64,000 bases of DNA from contig NZ_JABELE010000004.1 in assembly GCF_013009345.1 (NCBI RefSeq), positions 1-64,000 of the forward strand, written 5' to 3'. Positions 16,922 to 25,264 of the stretch are shown here, piece after piece. The DNA is from Acinetobacter geminorum. Its GTDB lineage: Bacteria > Pseudomonadota > Gammaproteobacteria > Pseudomonadales > Moraxellaceae. The notes under the pieces were generated by a model. That model was not told where the DNA came from. It was given only the letters and a program-made list of their open reading frames with translations, and made no database searches. Every line of letters starts with the position of its first letter. The first letter of the stretch is position 1. The translations under genes and the position numbers were made by a program.

Positions 16922-17500
16922 TTAAATTTGAGCTTTGACTTCCTCACCAATTAAATAAAAGGTTCCTCCAGCAATATAGTGCAGACTTCGAAGTTCTTTC
17001 GGTGCATCTTGAAAATGCCAGTGCCCATCTCTAAAGACACGGCTATCTGCCCATGCACCTACAACAGAACCAATAAATAAATCATGAGCTGATTGATTAT
17101 GCGGTTCAGAAATAAGTTTACATACAAGCCATGCGACGCAACCTGATACAAGTGGGCTGGTAAGGCCTTCTTGATAGAATAGCTCAACACCGCAATGCTC
17201 AAGTTTTTCTGGATCATCCAACTTACTAATGGTACCAAGTTGATGAGTTAGATCGAGCTGTGCATAGCAAGGAACTTGTAGTGTGAAATAGCCACTTTGC
17301 TCAACGAGCTGTCGTGTTTTAGTGCTTTTGTCGAGAACAACGGATACTTTGGCTGGCTTGAATTCTAAGGCACATGCCCATGCGGCGGCCATTACATTAC
17401 GGTCGTCACCATGTTGTGCGGAAACAAGGACAGTTGGACCATGATTTAACAAACGATAAGCTTTTTCTAACTCTACAGGTGCAATATATGATTGGGACAT
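16922..17500 (-). CDS. Flavin reductase-like domain protein
   Basis: 192 residues of the flavin reductase-like/FMN-binding split-barrel family. Visible features are PTVLVSAQHGDDRNVMAAAWACAL near 25-48, VVLDKSTKTRQLVEQSGYFTLQVP in the middle, and a C-terminal GGTFYLIGE. Such proteins bind FMN and either supply reduced flavin to oxygenases or act on other substrates. No oxygenase partner is adjacent, and the convergent neighbour is on the other strand. Stands alone. Confidence 0.85.
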   Translation of the reverse strand: MSQSYIAPVELEKAYRLLNHGPTVLVSAQHGDDRNVMAAAWACALEFKPAKVSVVLDKSTKTRQLVEQSGYFTLQVPCYAQLDLTHQLGTISKLDDPEKLEHCGVELFYQEGLTSPLVSGCVAWLVCKLISEPHNQSAHDLFIGSVVGAWADSRVFRDGHWHFQDAPKELRSLHYIAGGTFYLIGEEVKAQI

Positions 17501-17670
17501 ATTTAGCCTAAGTAATACAGAAAATAGATAGCGTTATTGTTGCAGAAAGTGTGAGAGAAGTAATGTGATAGGGTATTAACCGAATAAAAAAAGTTGTTTC
17601 CATTTTATAGCTTTCATAATAACGAACTTAATCATAAAATCACTTGGCTTCTAAGTGAAAGGATTAACGC

Positions 17671-18447
17671 GTGACCGAGCTTCAAGATATCGATTTTGTA
17701 GAGTTAAGTGATGAAGAAATGCATCTCTATAGCCGTCAGATTTTACTTGATGGATGGGATATTGAAGCTCAGGAAAAACTCAAACTTGCTAATGTACTGA
17801 TTGTCGGTGCCGGTGGAATAGGCTGTACCAGTGCGGAATTACTAGCGCGAGCAGGAGTTGGGAAAATTACATTGATTGATGCAGATACGATCGAGATAAG
17901 TAATTTACAACGACAAATCGCATTTGGTCATGAAGATATTGGTCGCTACAAGGCAGAGATTTTGGCTAAACGGTTACAGAAAATTAACCCTTATATCTGT
18001 GTTGAATACTACAACGAACGTTTAGACGAACATAACATTGATAGACTTATTGAACACCAAGATGTGGTTTTAGATGGCTGCGATAATTTTACAACCCGTT
18101 ATCTGGTAAATGCAGCTTGTAAGAAACATCAGGTCGCATTAATTAGCGCTTCAGCAATTGGTTTTCAGGCGCAAATGTTTATGGTTGAAGGTGATTCAGC
18201 TTGTTATGAATGCCTTTTTCCGAAAGAACAGCATAGCAATGAAGGGCTGCGCTGTGCAGAGTCAGGGGTACTTGCAACCACCCCTGTAATGATAGCGTCA
18301 TTACAATCACATCACACTTTGCTGTATTTAGGTTTAAATCGTGTACCTTTAAAGCAGAAACTATTATTGTGGGATGGTTTAAATATGACACAACGTATTG
18401 TTAGTTTTGATAAAGATGTAAATTGCCCACTTTGTCAGGCAAGCTAA
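17671..18447 (+). CDS. HesA/MoeB/ThiF-family adenylyltransferase
   Basis: 258-residue E1-like enzyme that adenylates the C-terminal Gly-Gly of a sulphur-carrier protein (MoaD or ThiS type). The nucleotide-binding VLIVGAGGIGCTSAELLARAGVG is near 45-67, followed by LIDADTIEISNLQRQ, and two CxxC pairs (CYEC near 187 and CPLC at the C-terminus) bind zinc as in MoeB. No carrier gene lies beside it, so molybdopterin versus thiamine function cannot be told from context; overall length and sequence favour MoeB. GTG start with AAGGA 9 bases upstream. Confidence 0.9.
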   Translation: MTELQDIDFVELSDEEMHLYSRQILLDGWDIEAQEKLKLANVLIVGAGGIGCTSAELLARAGVGKITLIDADTIEISNLQRQIAFGHEDIGRYKAEILAKRLQKINPYICVEYYNERLDEHNIDRLIEHQDVVLDGCDNFTTRYLVNAACKKHQVALISASAIGFQAQMFMVEGDSACYECLFPKEQHSNEGLRCAESGVLATTPVMIASLQSHHTLLYLGLNRVPLKQKLLLWDGLNMTQRIVSFDKDVNCPLCQAS

Positions 18448-18505
18448 TCAGTAAATTAAACAAAATTTGCTACACTCAACCTGAATGATTTGGTTTTGAA
18501 GAAAT

Positions 18506-19804
18506 ATGAAAAAAAATATTTTGTTTGATGGGCTACGTTCAGTCGCCCGCATTGGTGAAACAGCAGTGGTTGCCGCCAAAGCTGGAATTAAATACGCAAC
18601 TGAAAAACCAAGTAATGCCAAACTCATGCGAGAGACTTTTGAGTCCCTTGGTTCAACTTATATTAAGCTTGGTCAGTTTATTGCGAGTACGCCATCGCTT
18701 TTCCCACGTGAATATGTAGAAGAATTTCAAGGTTGTTTAGACCAGACACCAACACTACCATTTAGTTATATTCAAGGTGTGCTTGCATCTGAGTTTGAAG
18801 GACGTGATTTAAGCCAGATTTTTAGCTACATCGATGAAAAGCCATTAGCTTCTGCTTCAATTGCTCAGGTTCATGCAGCTAAGCTGACTACAGGTGAAGA
18901 TGTGGTTATTAAAGTACAAAAGCCTGGCGTTGAAACCATTTTATATACGGACTTAAGTGTGGTGCATTGGGCTGCCAAGCTGCTTGAACGCGCAGTACCA
19001 AAGATCAAATTCGCAGCTCTTTCAGAAATTGTAGATGAAATTAAAAGCCGTATGGTCCGTGAAGTCGATTTCATTGAAGAAGCACAAAACCTAGATGATT
19101 TTGTGGAATATCTTAATATTTCACAAAATAAAGCAGCGACAGCGCCTAAAGTTTATCATCAGTTTTCTACGCGCCGTGTCTTAACTATGCAGCGTTTATA
19201 CGGTGTGTCTTTGACAGATTTTAGTGTCGTAAAACAATATGCTAAAGATCCATCGCAAGTACTGATTACTGCTATGAATACATGGTTTGGTAGTCTCATG
19301 TTGTGTAAGAGTTTCCATGCTGACTTACATGCTGGGAACTTAATGTTGCTTGAAGATGGGCGTATTGGTTTTATCGATTTTGGTATCGTGGGACAGTTAA
19401 AACCTGAAGTTTGGACTGCATGTATTGCATTTATGGATGCCTTACAAAAAACTGATTATCAGGCAATGGCTGAAAATATGCTGAAAATGGGCATGACACA
19501 TAACAAAATTGACGTTCAGGTGTTGGCTCAAGATCTAGAGCGTTTGTTTAATGGCGTATTAATGGCCGATCCGCAACAGATCTTGTCTTCAAATCCAGCC
19601 GATTTAAATGACATTATGATGGATATGGTAGGTGTAGGCGAGCGCCACGGGATTAAATTCCCACGTGATTTTGCCTTATTATTTAAGCAAATGCTTTATT
19701 TCGATCGTTTTATGCGCGTACTCGCACCATATACTGATATTTATGCAGACCAACGTTTGAAAATGGTTCAAAATATGGAACCTGCTTCGTTATTAAAGCA
19801 CTAA
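18506..19804 (+). CDS. ABC1/AarF (UbiB-like) atypical kinase
   Basis: 432 residues of the ABC1/ADCK/UbiB family of atypical kinase-ATPases. Signatures are TYIKLGQFIAS (the KxGQ motif, near 51-60), the VIKVQKPG Lys segment near 133-140, and catalytic FHADLHAGNLML plus metal-binding FIDFGIVG near 270-295. Members support ubiquinone synthesis or other quinone/lipid metabolism. No C-terminal membrane helices like those of true UbiB are evident, so I leave the symbol blank. It precedes folB by 15 bp and is likely co-transcribed. Confidence 0.88.
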   Translation: MKKNILFDGLRSVARIGETAVVAAKAGIKYATEKPSNAKLMRETFESLGSTYIKLGQFIASTPSLFPREYVEEFQGCLDQTPTLPFSYIQGVLASEFEGRDLSQIFSYIDEKPLASASIAQVHAAKLTTGEDVVIKVQKPGVETILYTDLSVVHWAAKLLERAVPKIKFAALSEIVDEIKSRMVREVDFIEEAQNLDDFVEYLNISQNKAATAPKVYHQFSTRRVLTMQRLYGVSLTDFSVVKQYAKDPSQVLITAMNTWFGSLMLCKSFHADLHAGNLMLLEDGRIGFIDFGIVGQLKPEVWTACIAFMDALQKTDYQAMAENMLKMGMTHNKIDVQVLAQDLERLFNGVLMADPQQILSSNPADLNDIMMDMVGVGERHGIKFPRDFALLFKQMLYFDRFMRVLAPYTDIYADQRLKMVQNMEPASLLKH

Positions 19805-19819
19805 GGTCAGTTTAAATTT

Positions 19820-20200
19820 ATGGATGCCATTATTATTGAAGGCTTGAAAGTTGAGACAGTGATTGGCTGTTTCAACTGGGAAAGACAAATCATTCAACCT
19901 TTAATGTTGGATTTAACCATCCATAATGATTTGAGCCGAGCAGCAGAGTCTGACAAGCTTGAGGACACTCTCAACTATGCGCAGATTTGTGAGTTATCGG
20001 CTCAAAACATTCAACAAGCTAAACCTGAATTAATCGAGCATGCAGCACATCTGGTTTTACAATGTTTGTTTGAAACCTTTCCATCAATTGAAAAAATTAC
20101 CATAACCATCCGTAAGCCAGCCATCATTGCAGAAGCAAATGCTGTAGGAATTCGTCTTGAACGCACCAGAAACAATTTTTGCGCTCGCCCTAGCGAGTAA
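19820..20200 (+). CDS. folB: Dihydroneopterin aldolase
   Basis: Folate-pathway enzyme converting 7,8-dihydroneopterin to 6-hydroxymethyl-7,8-dihydropterin. 126 residues, typical length. Family features are the N-terminal GLKVETVIGCFNWERQIIQPLMLDL, LNYAQICELSAQNI in the middle, and a C-terminal KITITIRKPAIIAEANAVGIRLER with the pterin-binding region. It overlaps the following folK-like gene by 44 bases in another frame. Confidence 0.93.
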   Translation: MDAIIIEGLKVETVIGCFNWERQIIQPLMLDLTIHNDLSRAAESDKLEDTLNYAQICELSAQNIQQAKPELIEHAAHLVLQCLFETFPSIEKITITIRKPAIIAEANAVGIRLERTRNNFCARPSE

Positions 20201-20594
20201 TTTAGACGCAGATCAGCACTTTACTTTTGCTTATACGCAATTGGCAACATTGGGGAAAGTGCAGTTTTCATCTGTTTATCAAATTCCATGCCGAGATGGT
20301 ATTGGAGATGATTATTGGAATTCAGCATGTCTATTAAAAAGCACTTTATCGTGTGACCAAATTGAATCTTTTCTAAAGAAACTTGAGACAGATTCGGGGC
20401 GTGTTCGTCCGTCGCATCATATTTCTTTAGATGTAGATTTGATTGCATGGGGAAGTGATCTGGACCATATGCAATTTAATTTTAAAAAGCTACCTTTGGC
20501 ACTCGATGTAAAAATTCCTTTATATGAACTTTGGCCTTGTGAGACCTTAAAGGCTGATAGCACACTTTATCCAGTCGTTAATTTTAAAGTTTAA
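20157..20594 (+). CDS. Divergent FolK-like (HPPK) protein
   Basis: 145 residues, shorter than usual HPPK (about 160). It should pyrophosphorylate 6-hydroxymethyl-dihydropterin, the step after FolB, and the gene order supports a FolK relative. The TTG start (overlapping folB by 44 bases) is chosen because FALALASNLDAD corresponds to the conserved ALGSNLGD start of the family and no better start exists. The metal-binding Asp pair is kept (LDVDLIAWG near 96-104), but the preceding PRT of HPPK is replaced by HIS, removing the conserved Arg, and the HPR motif near the C-terminus is not recognisable. Its catalytic competence is therefore uncertain. Confidence 0.68.
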   Translation: MNAPETIFALALASNLDADQHFTFAYTQLATLGKVQFSSVYQIPCRDGIGDDYWNSACLLKSTLSCDQIESFLKKLETDSGRVRPSHHISLDVDLIAWGSDLDHMQFNFKKLPLALDVKIPLYELWPCETLKADSTLYPVVNFKV

Positions 20595-20611
20595 TGCCTT
20601 TCAAACTAGAT

Positions 20612-20660
20612 TTTACGCAAACTTTACGCGGTCTTTGACTTCCTCAATAGAGAATTTACG
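20612..20660. promoter_or_regulatory. Candidate KdpE operator: phased TTTACG direct repeats
   Basis: TTTACGC occurs at 20612-20618 and 20623-20629, exactly 11 bp apart. A third TTTACG at 20655-20660 is 32 bp further on, so all three lie on about the same face of the helix. OmpR-type regulators such as KdpE bind tandem direct repeats with this periodicity. The cluster is about 190-240 bp before kdpA. The link to KdpE is inference from position. Confidence 0.45.
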
Positions 20661-20715
20661 GGCATTTTATCGATACTGAAATTCACTAAATTAGTGTTAT
20701 TTCAGGACAATAAAG

Positions 20716-20850
20716 ATGCTTATAAATTCTCAAATGCGCATCTTGCATCAGTCTGGCATTGTCTTATGCGGACTTAAAACAAATGATATTTCTCTATCTC
20801 TCCTTATTTCCAGTTTGGCAAATCAAGCCAAGGGGTATAGAGGAGAATAG
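20716..20850 (+). CDS. Possible 44-residue leader ORF at the kdpF position
   Basis: A small ORF begins ATG CTT ATA with AGGA about 8 bases upstream and stops two bases before the kdpA start. The product is 44 residues (MLINSQMRIL... ending KGYRGE). Gene order in other bacteria would place kdpF here, but the product has no clear transmembrane helix and no KdpF-like pattern. It may be a translated leader or chance. Confidence 0.25.
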   Translation: MLINSQMRILHQSGIVLCGLKTNDISLSLLISSLANQAKGYRGE

Positions 20851-20852
20851 CC

Positions 20853-22562
20853 ATGTTAGAACTTATACTTGTTTTATTTATTGCTATTTTTCTAGCATGG
20901 TGCCTCAGTAAATATCTATCCAAAGTGATGGCGAATGAGCCGATGTGGGGTGATGGATTATTTCGTTGGATTGAAAATCCTGTATACCGCTTATTAGGTG
21001 TCTCTCCACAGCAACAAATGAACTGGAAACAATATTCTCTATCATTTGTTGTGAGCTGTATTTTTCTTGCAGTGGCTATTCTTACTATTTTTATGACGCA
21101 AGCATGGCTACCATTAAACCCTAACCATGCACCAAATATGAGTTGGGATTTAGCGTTACACACGGTTATTTCATTTTTAACTAATACCAACCAACAGCAT
21201 TATTCTGGTCAAGCTCAATTATCTTATTTGTCGCAAATGACAGGTATTGTAGGTTTGCAAGTCATTACTCCAATGATGGGGCTGGCTTTGGTTGTTGCAA
21301 CATTAAGAGCTTTCTTTTATCAGCGTCCAAGCCATATTACGGCCGATGTTGCCGAGCAGCCAGATCAAATTTTAATTGGGAACTATTGGGCAGATGTAAT
21401 TCGTCCTACAGTTCGCTTTTTGCTTCCACTCTGTTTTGTCTGGTCATTGTTGCTTAACAGCCAAGGCGTGCCAGCAACTTTCCAAGGTGGGCCAGAAGTA
21501 CAACTTATTGATAAAGCCAATAGCGTTGAAACTCAAAAAATTCCTTTAGGGCCAGTTGCGCCAATGGTAGCGATTAAGCAATTGGGTAGTAATGGTGGCG
21601 GTTGGTATGGTCCAAATAGTTCTGTGCCTTTAGAAAATCCAACACCACTTTCTAATTTACTAGAAATGATTGCGATTTTACTTATTCCAATCACAGTCAT
21701 TTTTATGGTAGGGCATTTTACTCAGCGTAAAAAATTTGCCTACTTTGTGTTTGGCAGCATGCTTTTCATGTCGATTATTTCAGGTGCAGCTGCTGTCTGG
21801 TCTGAGAGTATGTCATCGACAGCATCTCAGCTTGCCGTAATGGAAGGTAAAGAACAACGATTTGGACCAGCAGCATCAGCAGTTTGGGCAGCGCTTACTA
21901 CACAGGTGAATAACGGCTCGGTCAATATGATGCATGATTCTTCTGCGCCGCTTACTGGTTTAGTCGAACTCATCAACATGCTGATTAATGCGATTTGGGG
22001 TGGTGTGGGCTGTGGTCTGCAACAGTTCATGATTTATCTGTTACTCGCAGTATTTATTGCTGGTTTAATGACAGGTCGTACCCCTGAGTTGTTTGGGCGC
22101 AAGATTGAAGCCGCAGAAATTAAGTTACTCGCGATTATTATCTTGATTCAACCGCTGGTTATTCTTGCCTTTACTGCATTAACCCTCAGCATTCCGAGTC
22201 TATCAGGCATCAGCAATCCAGGACCACATGGTATTAGCCAAGTGTTCTACGAATATGTTTCTGCATTTGCCAACAATGGTTCAGGTTTTGAAGGTCTTGG
22301 AGACAACACTGTATGGTGGAATGTCACTTGTAGTATCGCTCTACTGTTAGGACGTTTTCCGACCTTAATTTTGCCATTAATGATTGCGACACGTTTAGCA
22401 GCAAAAAGAAAAGCACCCGAAACAGCAGGTAGTCTTCAAGTTGAAACGCCAACCTTTGCTTTAACGCTGATTACGATCGTTGTGTTGCTTACCTTATTAC
22501 AATTTATGCCAGTTCTTGTCCTTGGGCCTATTGCCGATCAACTTTTGTTGGTTAAAGGCTAA
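20853..22562 (+). CDS. kdpA: Potassium-transporting ATPase subunit KdpA
   Basis: The K+-translocating, channel-like subunit of the high-affinity Kdp P-type ATPase in the inner membrane. 569 residues, about ten membrane helices. The repeated selectivity-filter regions of the K+ transporter superfamily are visible: FLTNTNQQHYSG near 108-119, LGSNGGGWYGPNS near 241-253, and FANNGSGFEGLG near 470-481. GAGGAG lies just before the ATG. First of kdpABC and followed by the sensor and regulator genes. Confidence 0.97.
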   Translation: MLELILVLFIAIFLAWCLSKYLSKVMANEPMWGDGLFRWIENPVYRLLGVSPQQQMNWKQYSLSFVVSCIFLAVAILTIFMTQAWLPLNPNHAPNMSWDLALHTVISFLTNTNQQHYSGQAQLSYLSQMTGIVGLQVITPMMGLALVVATLRAFFYQRPSHITADVAEQPDQILIGNYWADVIRPTVRFLLPLCFVWSLLLNSQGVPATFQGGPEVQLIDKANSVETQKIPLGPVAPMVAIKQLGSNGGGWYGPNSSVPLENPTPLSNLLEMIAILLIPITVIFMVGHFTQRKKFAYFVFGSMLFMSIISGAAAVWSESMSSTASQLAVMEGKEQRFGPAASAVWAALTTQVNNGSVNMMHDSSAPLTGLVELINMLINAIWGGVGCGLQQFMIYLLLAVFIAGLMTGRTPELFGRKIEAAEIKLLAIIILIQPLVILAFTALTLSIPSLSGISNPGPHGISQVFYEYVSAFANNGSGFEGLGDNTVWWNVTCSIALLLGRFPTLILPLMIATRLAAKRKAPETAGSLQVETPTFALTLITIVVLLTLLQFMPVLVLGPIADQLLLVKG

Positions 22563-22576
22563 GGAGGCGAGTGAAA

Positions 22577-24610
22577 ATGAATATACAAACTCATGTAAAT
22601 AGCCATAAAAAAACAATGGCAGTACCAAATTTTGAAGTTTGGAAAAATGCATTTGTGAAATTGCTACCACAACATGCAATTAAAAACCCTGTGATGGCAA
22701 TTGTATGGCTTGGGACAGTGGTTACTGGAATCAGTACCATTTTGGGTTATACCACACTTTTATTTGGTTTGGCAGTAACAGCTATCCTGTTCATTACCAT
22801 TTTATTTGCTAATTATGCTGAAGCTGTTGCAGAGGCTAGAGGTCGTGGTCAGGCATCTTCATTGCGTGCAGCAAGAGAAAACTTAACTGCTCGAAGACTC
22901 AATTCTTTGACCGACCGTCAAGCGACTCAAGTTGCAGCGACCGAACTTCATTTAAATGATTTTATTGAAGTTCATGCAGGTGAGCTTGTTCCAGCCGATG
23001 GTGAAATTGTAGAAGGTTTTGCCACCATTAATGAATCGGCTGTTACAGGTGAATCGGCACCCGTATTACGTGAAGCTGGAACTGACCGTTCAGGTGTTAT
23101 TGGCGGGACTAAAGTTCTTACAGATCGTATTGTTGTGCAAGTGACTGCGGAATCTGGTCAAAGTTTCTTAGACCGTATGATTGCTTTGGTTGAAGGTTCA
23201 AATCGCCAGAAAACTCCGAACGAGATTGCACTTGGCTTTTTGTTAATGGTGATGACACTCACGTTTTTAATTGTCGTGATTAGCTTGCCATTTATTGCTA
23301 ATTATTTGCATGTTGAACTTGATCCGGTGGTGCTCGTAGCGTTATTGGTCTGCCTAATTCCAACAACCATTGGTGGCTTGTTACCTGCGATTGGTATTGC
23401 GGGGATGAACCGTGCACTCAAAGCCAATGTTTTGGCAAAATCAGGTAAAGCGGTAGAAGTTGCGGGTGACATTGATGTGCTTTTACTCGATAAAACAGGA
23501 ACCATTACCTATGGTGACCGTCAAGCGACTTCTTTTTATCCTTTAACTTCGGTAACCGAGTCTGAGTTGAGAGCTGCTGCTTGGGTAAGTTCACTTGCGG
23601 ATCCAACACCAGAAGGGAAATCGATTGTTAAGTTAGCAAAAGAGCAAGGTCTAAAACAGCAAGAACCTGAGCAAGCCGAATTTATCTCTTTTAGTGCTTC
23701 GACTCGAATTTCTGGTGTGAATTTACCGAGTGGTGACCAAATTCGTAAAGGTGCTTTAGATGCAATCTTGAAGTTTGTAGATGAAGATTATTCTCAAGAT
23801 TTAGAGTTAAAAGCGCGTGTTGAACAAGTTGCTAAAAAAGGTGCAACACCTTTAGTCGTCGCTAATCAACATCATGTGTTGGGTGTGATTGAACTTTCAG
23901 ATGTGATTAAACACGGCATTAAAGAGCGTTTTGCCCGTTTAAGAGAAATGGGCATCAAAACCGTCATGGTTACAGGTGATAACCCATTAACTGCTGCCGC
24001 GATTGCTGCTGAAGCTGGTGTAGATGACTATATTGCTGAAGCAAAACCGGAAGATAAACTGGCCTGTATTCGTACTGAACAACAACAAGGCCGTTTAGTG
24101 GCTATGGTTGGTGATGGAACCAATGATGCACCGGCATTAGCGCAAGCAGATATTGGTTTAGCCATGAATTCGGGCACACAAGCTGCAAAAGAAGCTGGCA
24201 ATATGGTTGATTTAGACTCTGACCCAACCAAACTACTTGCTGTGGTTGAAATTGGTAAACAACAGTTGATTACCCGTGGTGCTTTAACAACGTTTTCTTT
24301 AGCAAACGATGTCTCTAAATACTTTGCCATTTTGCCTGCATTGTTCGCTGCTGCGATTCCACAAATGCAAGTATTGAATGTGATGCACTTAGCAAGTCCA
24401 AGCAGCGCGATTTTATCTGCATTAATTTTTAACGCGATCATTATCCCGTTATTAATTCCAATTGCTCTTCGAGGTGTGAAATTTAAACCTTCGACTGCAA
24501 CTCAGTTACTACGTCGGAATATGTTGATTTATGGGGTGGGGGGTGTGGTTCTACCATTCATTGCCATTAAAGCGATTGATGTTGTGATTGTTCAATTATT
24601 TGGTTTGTAA
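22577..24610 (+). CDS. kdpB: Potassium-transporting ATPase ATP-binding subunit KdpB
   Basis: P-type ATPase catalytic subunit. I prefer the ATG at 22577, nine bases after AGGAGG; a GTG at 22571 is too close to it. 677 residues. The phosphorylation site DKTGTITYGD is near residue 305. TGES (actuator domain) is in AVTGESAP, the hinge is MVTGDNPLTAAAIA and GDGTNDAPALA, and several membrane helices are present. It lies 14 bp after kdpA and 13 bp before kdpC. Confidence 0.97.
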   Translation: MNIQTHVNSHKKTMAVPNFEVWKNAFVKLLPQHAIKNPVMAIVWLGTVVTGISTILGYTTLLFGLAVTAILFITILFANYAEAVAEARGRGQASSLRAARENLTARRLNSLTDRQATQVAATELHLNDFIEVHAGELVPADGEIVEGFATINESAVTGESAPVLREAGTDRSGVIGGTKVLTDRIVVQVTAESGQSFLDRMIALVEGSNRQKTPNEIALGFLLMVMTLTFLIVVISLPFIANYLHVELDPVVLVALLVCLIPTTIGGLLPAIGIAGMNRALKANVLAKSGKAVEVAGDIDVLLLDKTGTITYGDRQATSFYPLTSVTESELRAAAWVSSLADPTPEGKSIVKLAKEQGLKQQEPEQAEFISFSASTRISGVNLPSGDQIRKGALDAILKFVDEDYSQDLELKARVEQVAKKGATPLVVANQHHVLGVIELSDVIKHGIKERFARLREMGIKTVMVTGDNPLTAAAIAAEAGVDDYIAEAKPEDKLACIRTEQQQGRLVAMVGDGTNDAPALAQADIGLAMNSGTQAAKEAGNMVDLDSDPTKLLAVVEIGKQQLITRGALTTFSLANDVSKYFAILPALFAAAIPQMQVLNVMHLASPSSAILSALIFNAIIIPLLIPIALRGVKFKPSTATQLLRRNMLIYGVGGVVLPFIAIKAIDVVIVQLFGL

Positions 24611-24623
24611 TCTGGAGTTTGAA

Positions 24624-25226
24624 ATGAAAACTTATATACAAAATTCAGAAGCAAATTGGGGGCAGACCTTAAGAGCATCTTTCGGACTTCTAATTTTTAC
24701 CTTAGTTGGTTGTGGTGCTTATAGTGCTATCGCTACTGGCGCTGGACAGGTTTTATTCAATAATCAGGCCAATGGTAGTTTGATTGAAATAGATCATAAA
24801 GTTTTAGGGTCAAAATTAGTCGCTCAGCCATTTGTTGGAGAGGCTTATTTTCATCCACGTCCTTCAGCAGTCGCTTATGACCCGATGGCTATGGCAGGTA
24901 CAAATTTAGCTCGTACTAATCCTGAACTGCAGCAACAAATTGATGCTCAGATTCTTGCTGTGAAAAAACAAGATCACACGGGCAATACACCTATTCCAAG
25001 TGATTTGGTGACTAAATCTGGTAGTGGTATCGATCCACATATTAGTCCCGAAGCCGCTCAGTTACAGGTGGCTCGAGTGGCTCAAGCGCGCCATTTAGAC
25101 CCTAAGATTGTGGAAGGGCTATTGCAAAAGCATATTGAACCGATGCAGTTTGGTGTATTAGGACAAGCTCGTGTTAATGTATTAGAGCTCAATATTGCTT
25201 TAGATCAATTACAATCTACACATTAA
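24624..25226 (+). CDS. kdpC: Potassium-transporting ATPase subunit KdpC
   Basis: Periplasmic, single-helix accessory subunit of KdpFABC. I start it at the ATG at 24624, which follows GGAG; an upstream in-frame start at 24588 overlaps kdpB and adds 12 unlikely residues. 200 residues, with one membrane helix at about 14-38 and conserved KdpC segments QPFVGEAYFHPRPSA, GSGIDPHISPEAA and QFGVLGQARVNVLELN. Length and order are typical. Confidence 0.95.
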   Translation: MKTYIQNSEANWGQTLRASFGLLIFTLVGCGAYSAIATGAGQVLFNNQANGSLIEIDHKVLGSKLVAQPFVGEAYFHPRPSAVAYDPMAMAGTNLARTNPELQQQIDAQILAVKKQDHTGNTPIPSDLVTKSGSGIDPHISPEAAQLQVARVAQARHLDPKIVEGLLQKHIEPMQFGVLGQARVNVLELNIALDQLQSTH

Positions 25227-25264
25227 CTTAAAAATAAAGTTGTTAGTTTACCGGATGATATCAA

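Noticed and set aside
20783..20850. A kdpF gene in an alternative frame before kdpA
   Set aside because: The frame has a hydrophobic start but then reads through charged residues into kdpA and lacks the KdpF pattern.
24028..24441. 137-codon minus-strand ORF inside kdpB
   Set aside because: Complements conserved KdpB coding sequence; no independent evidence.
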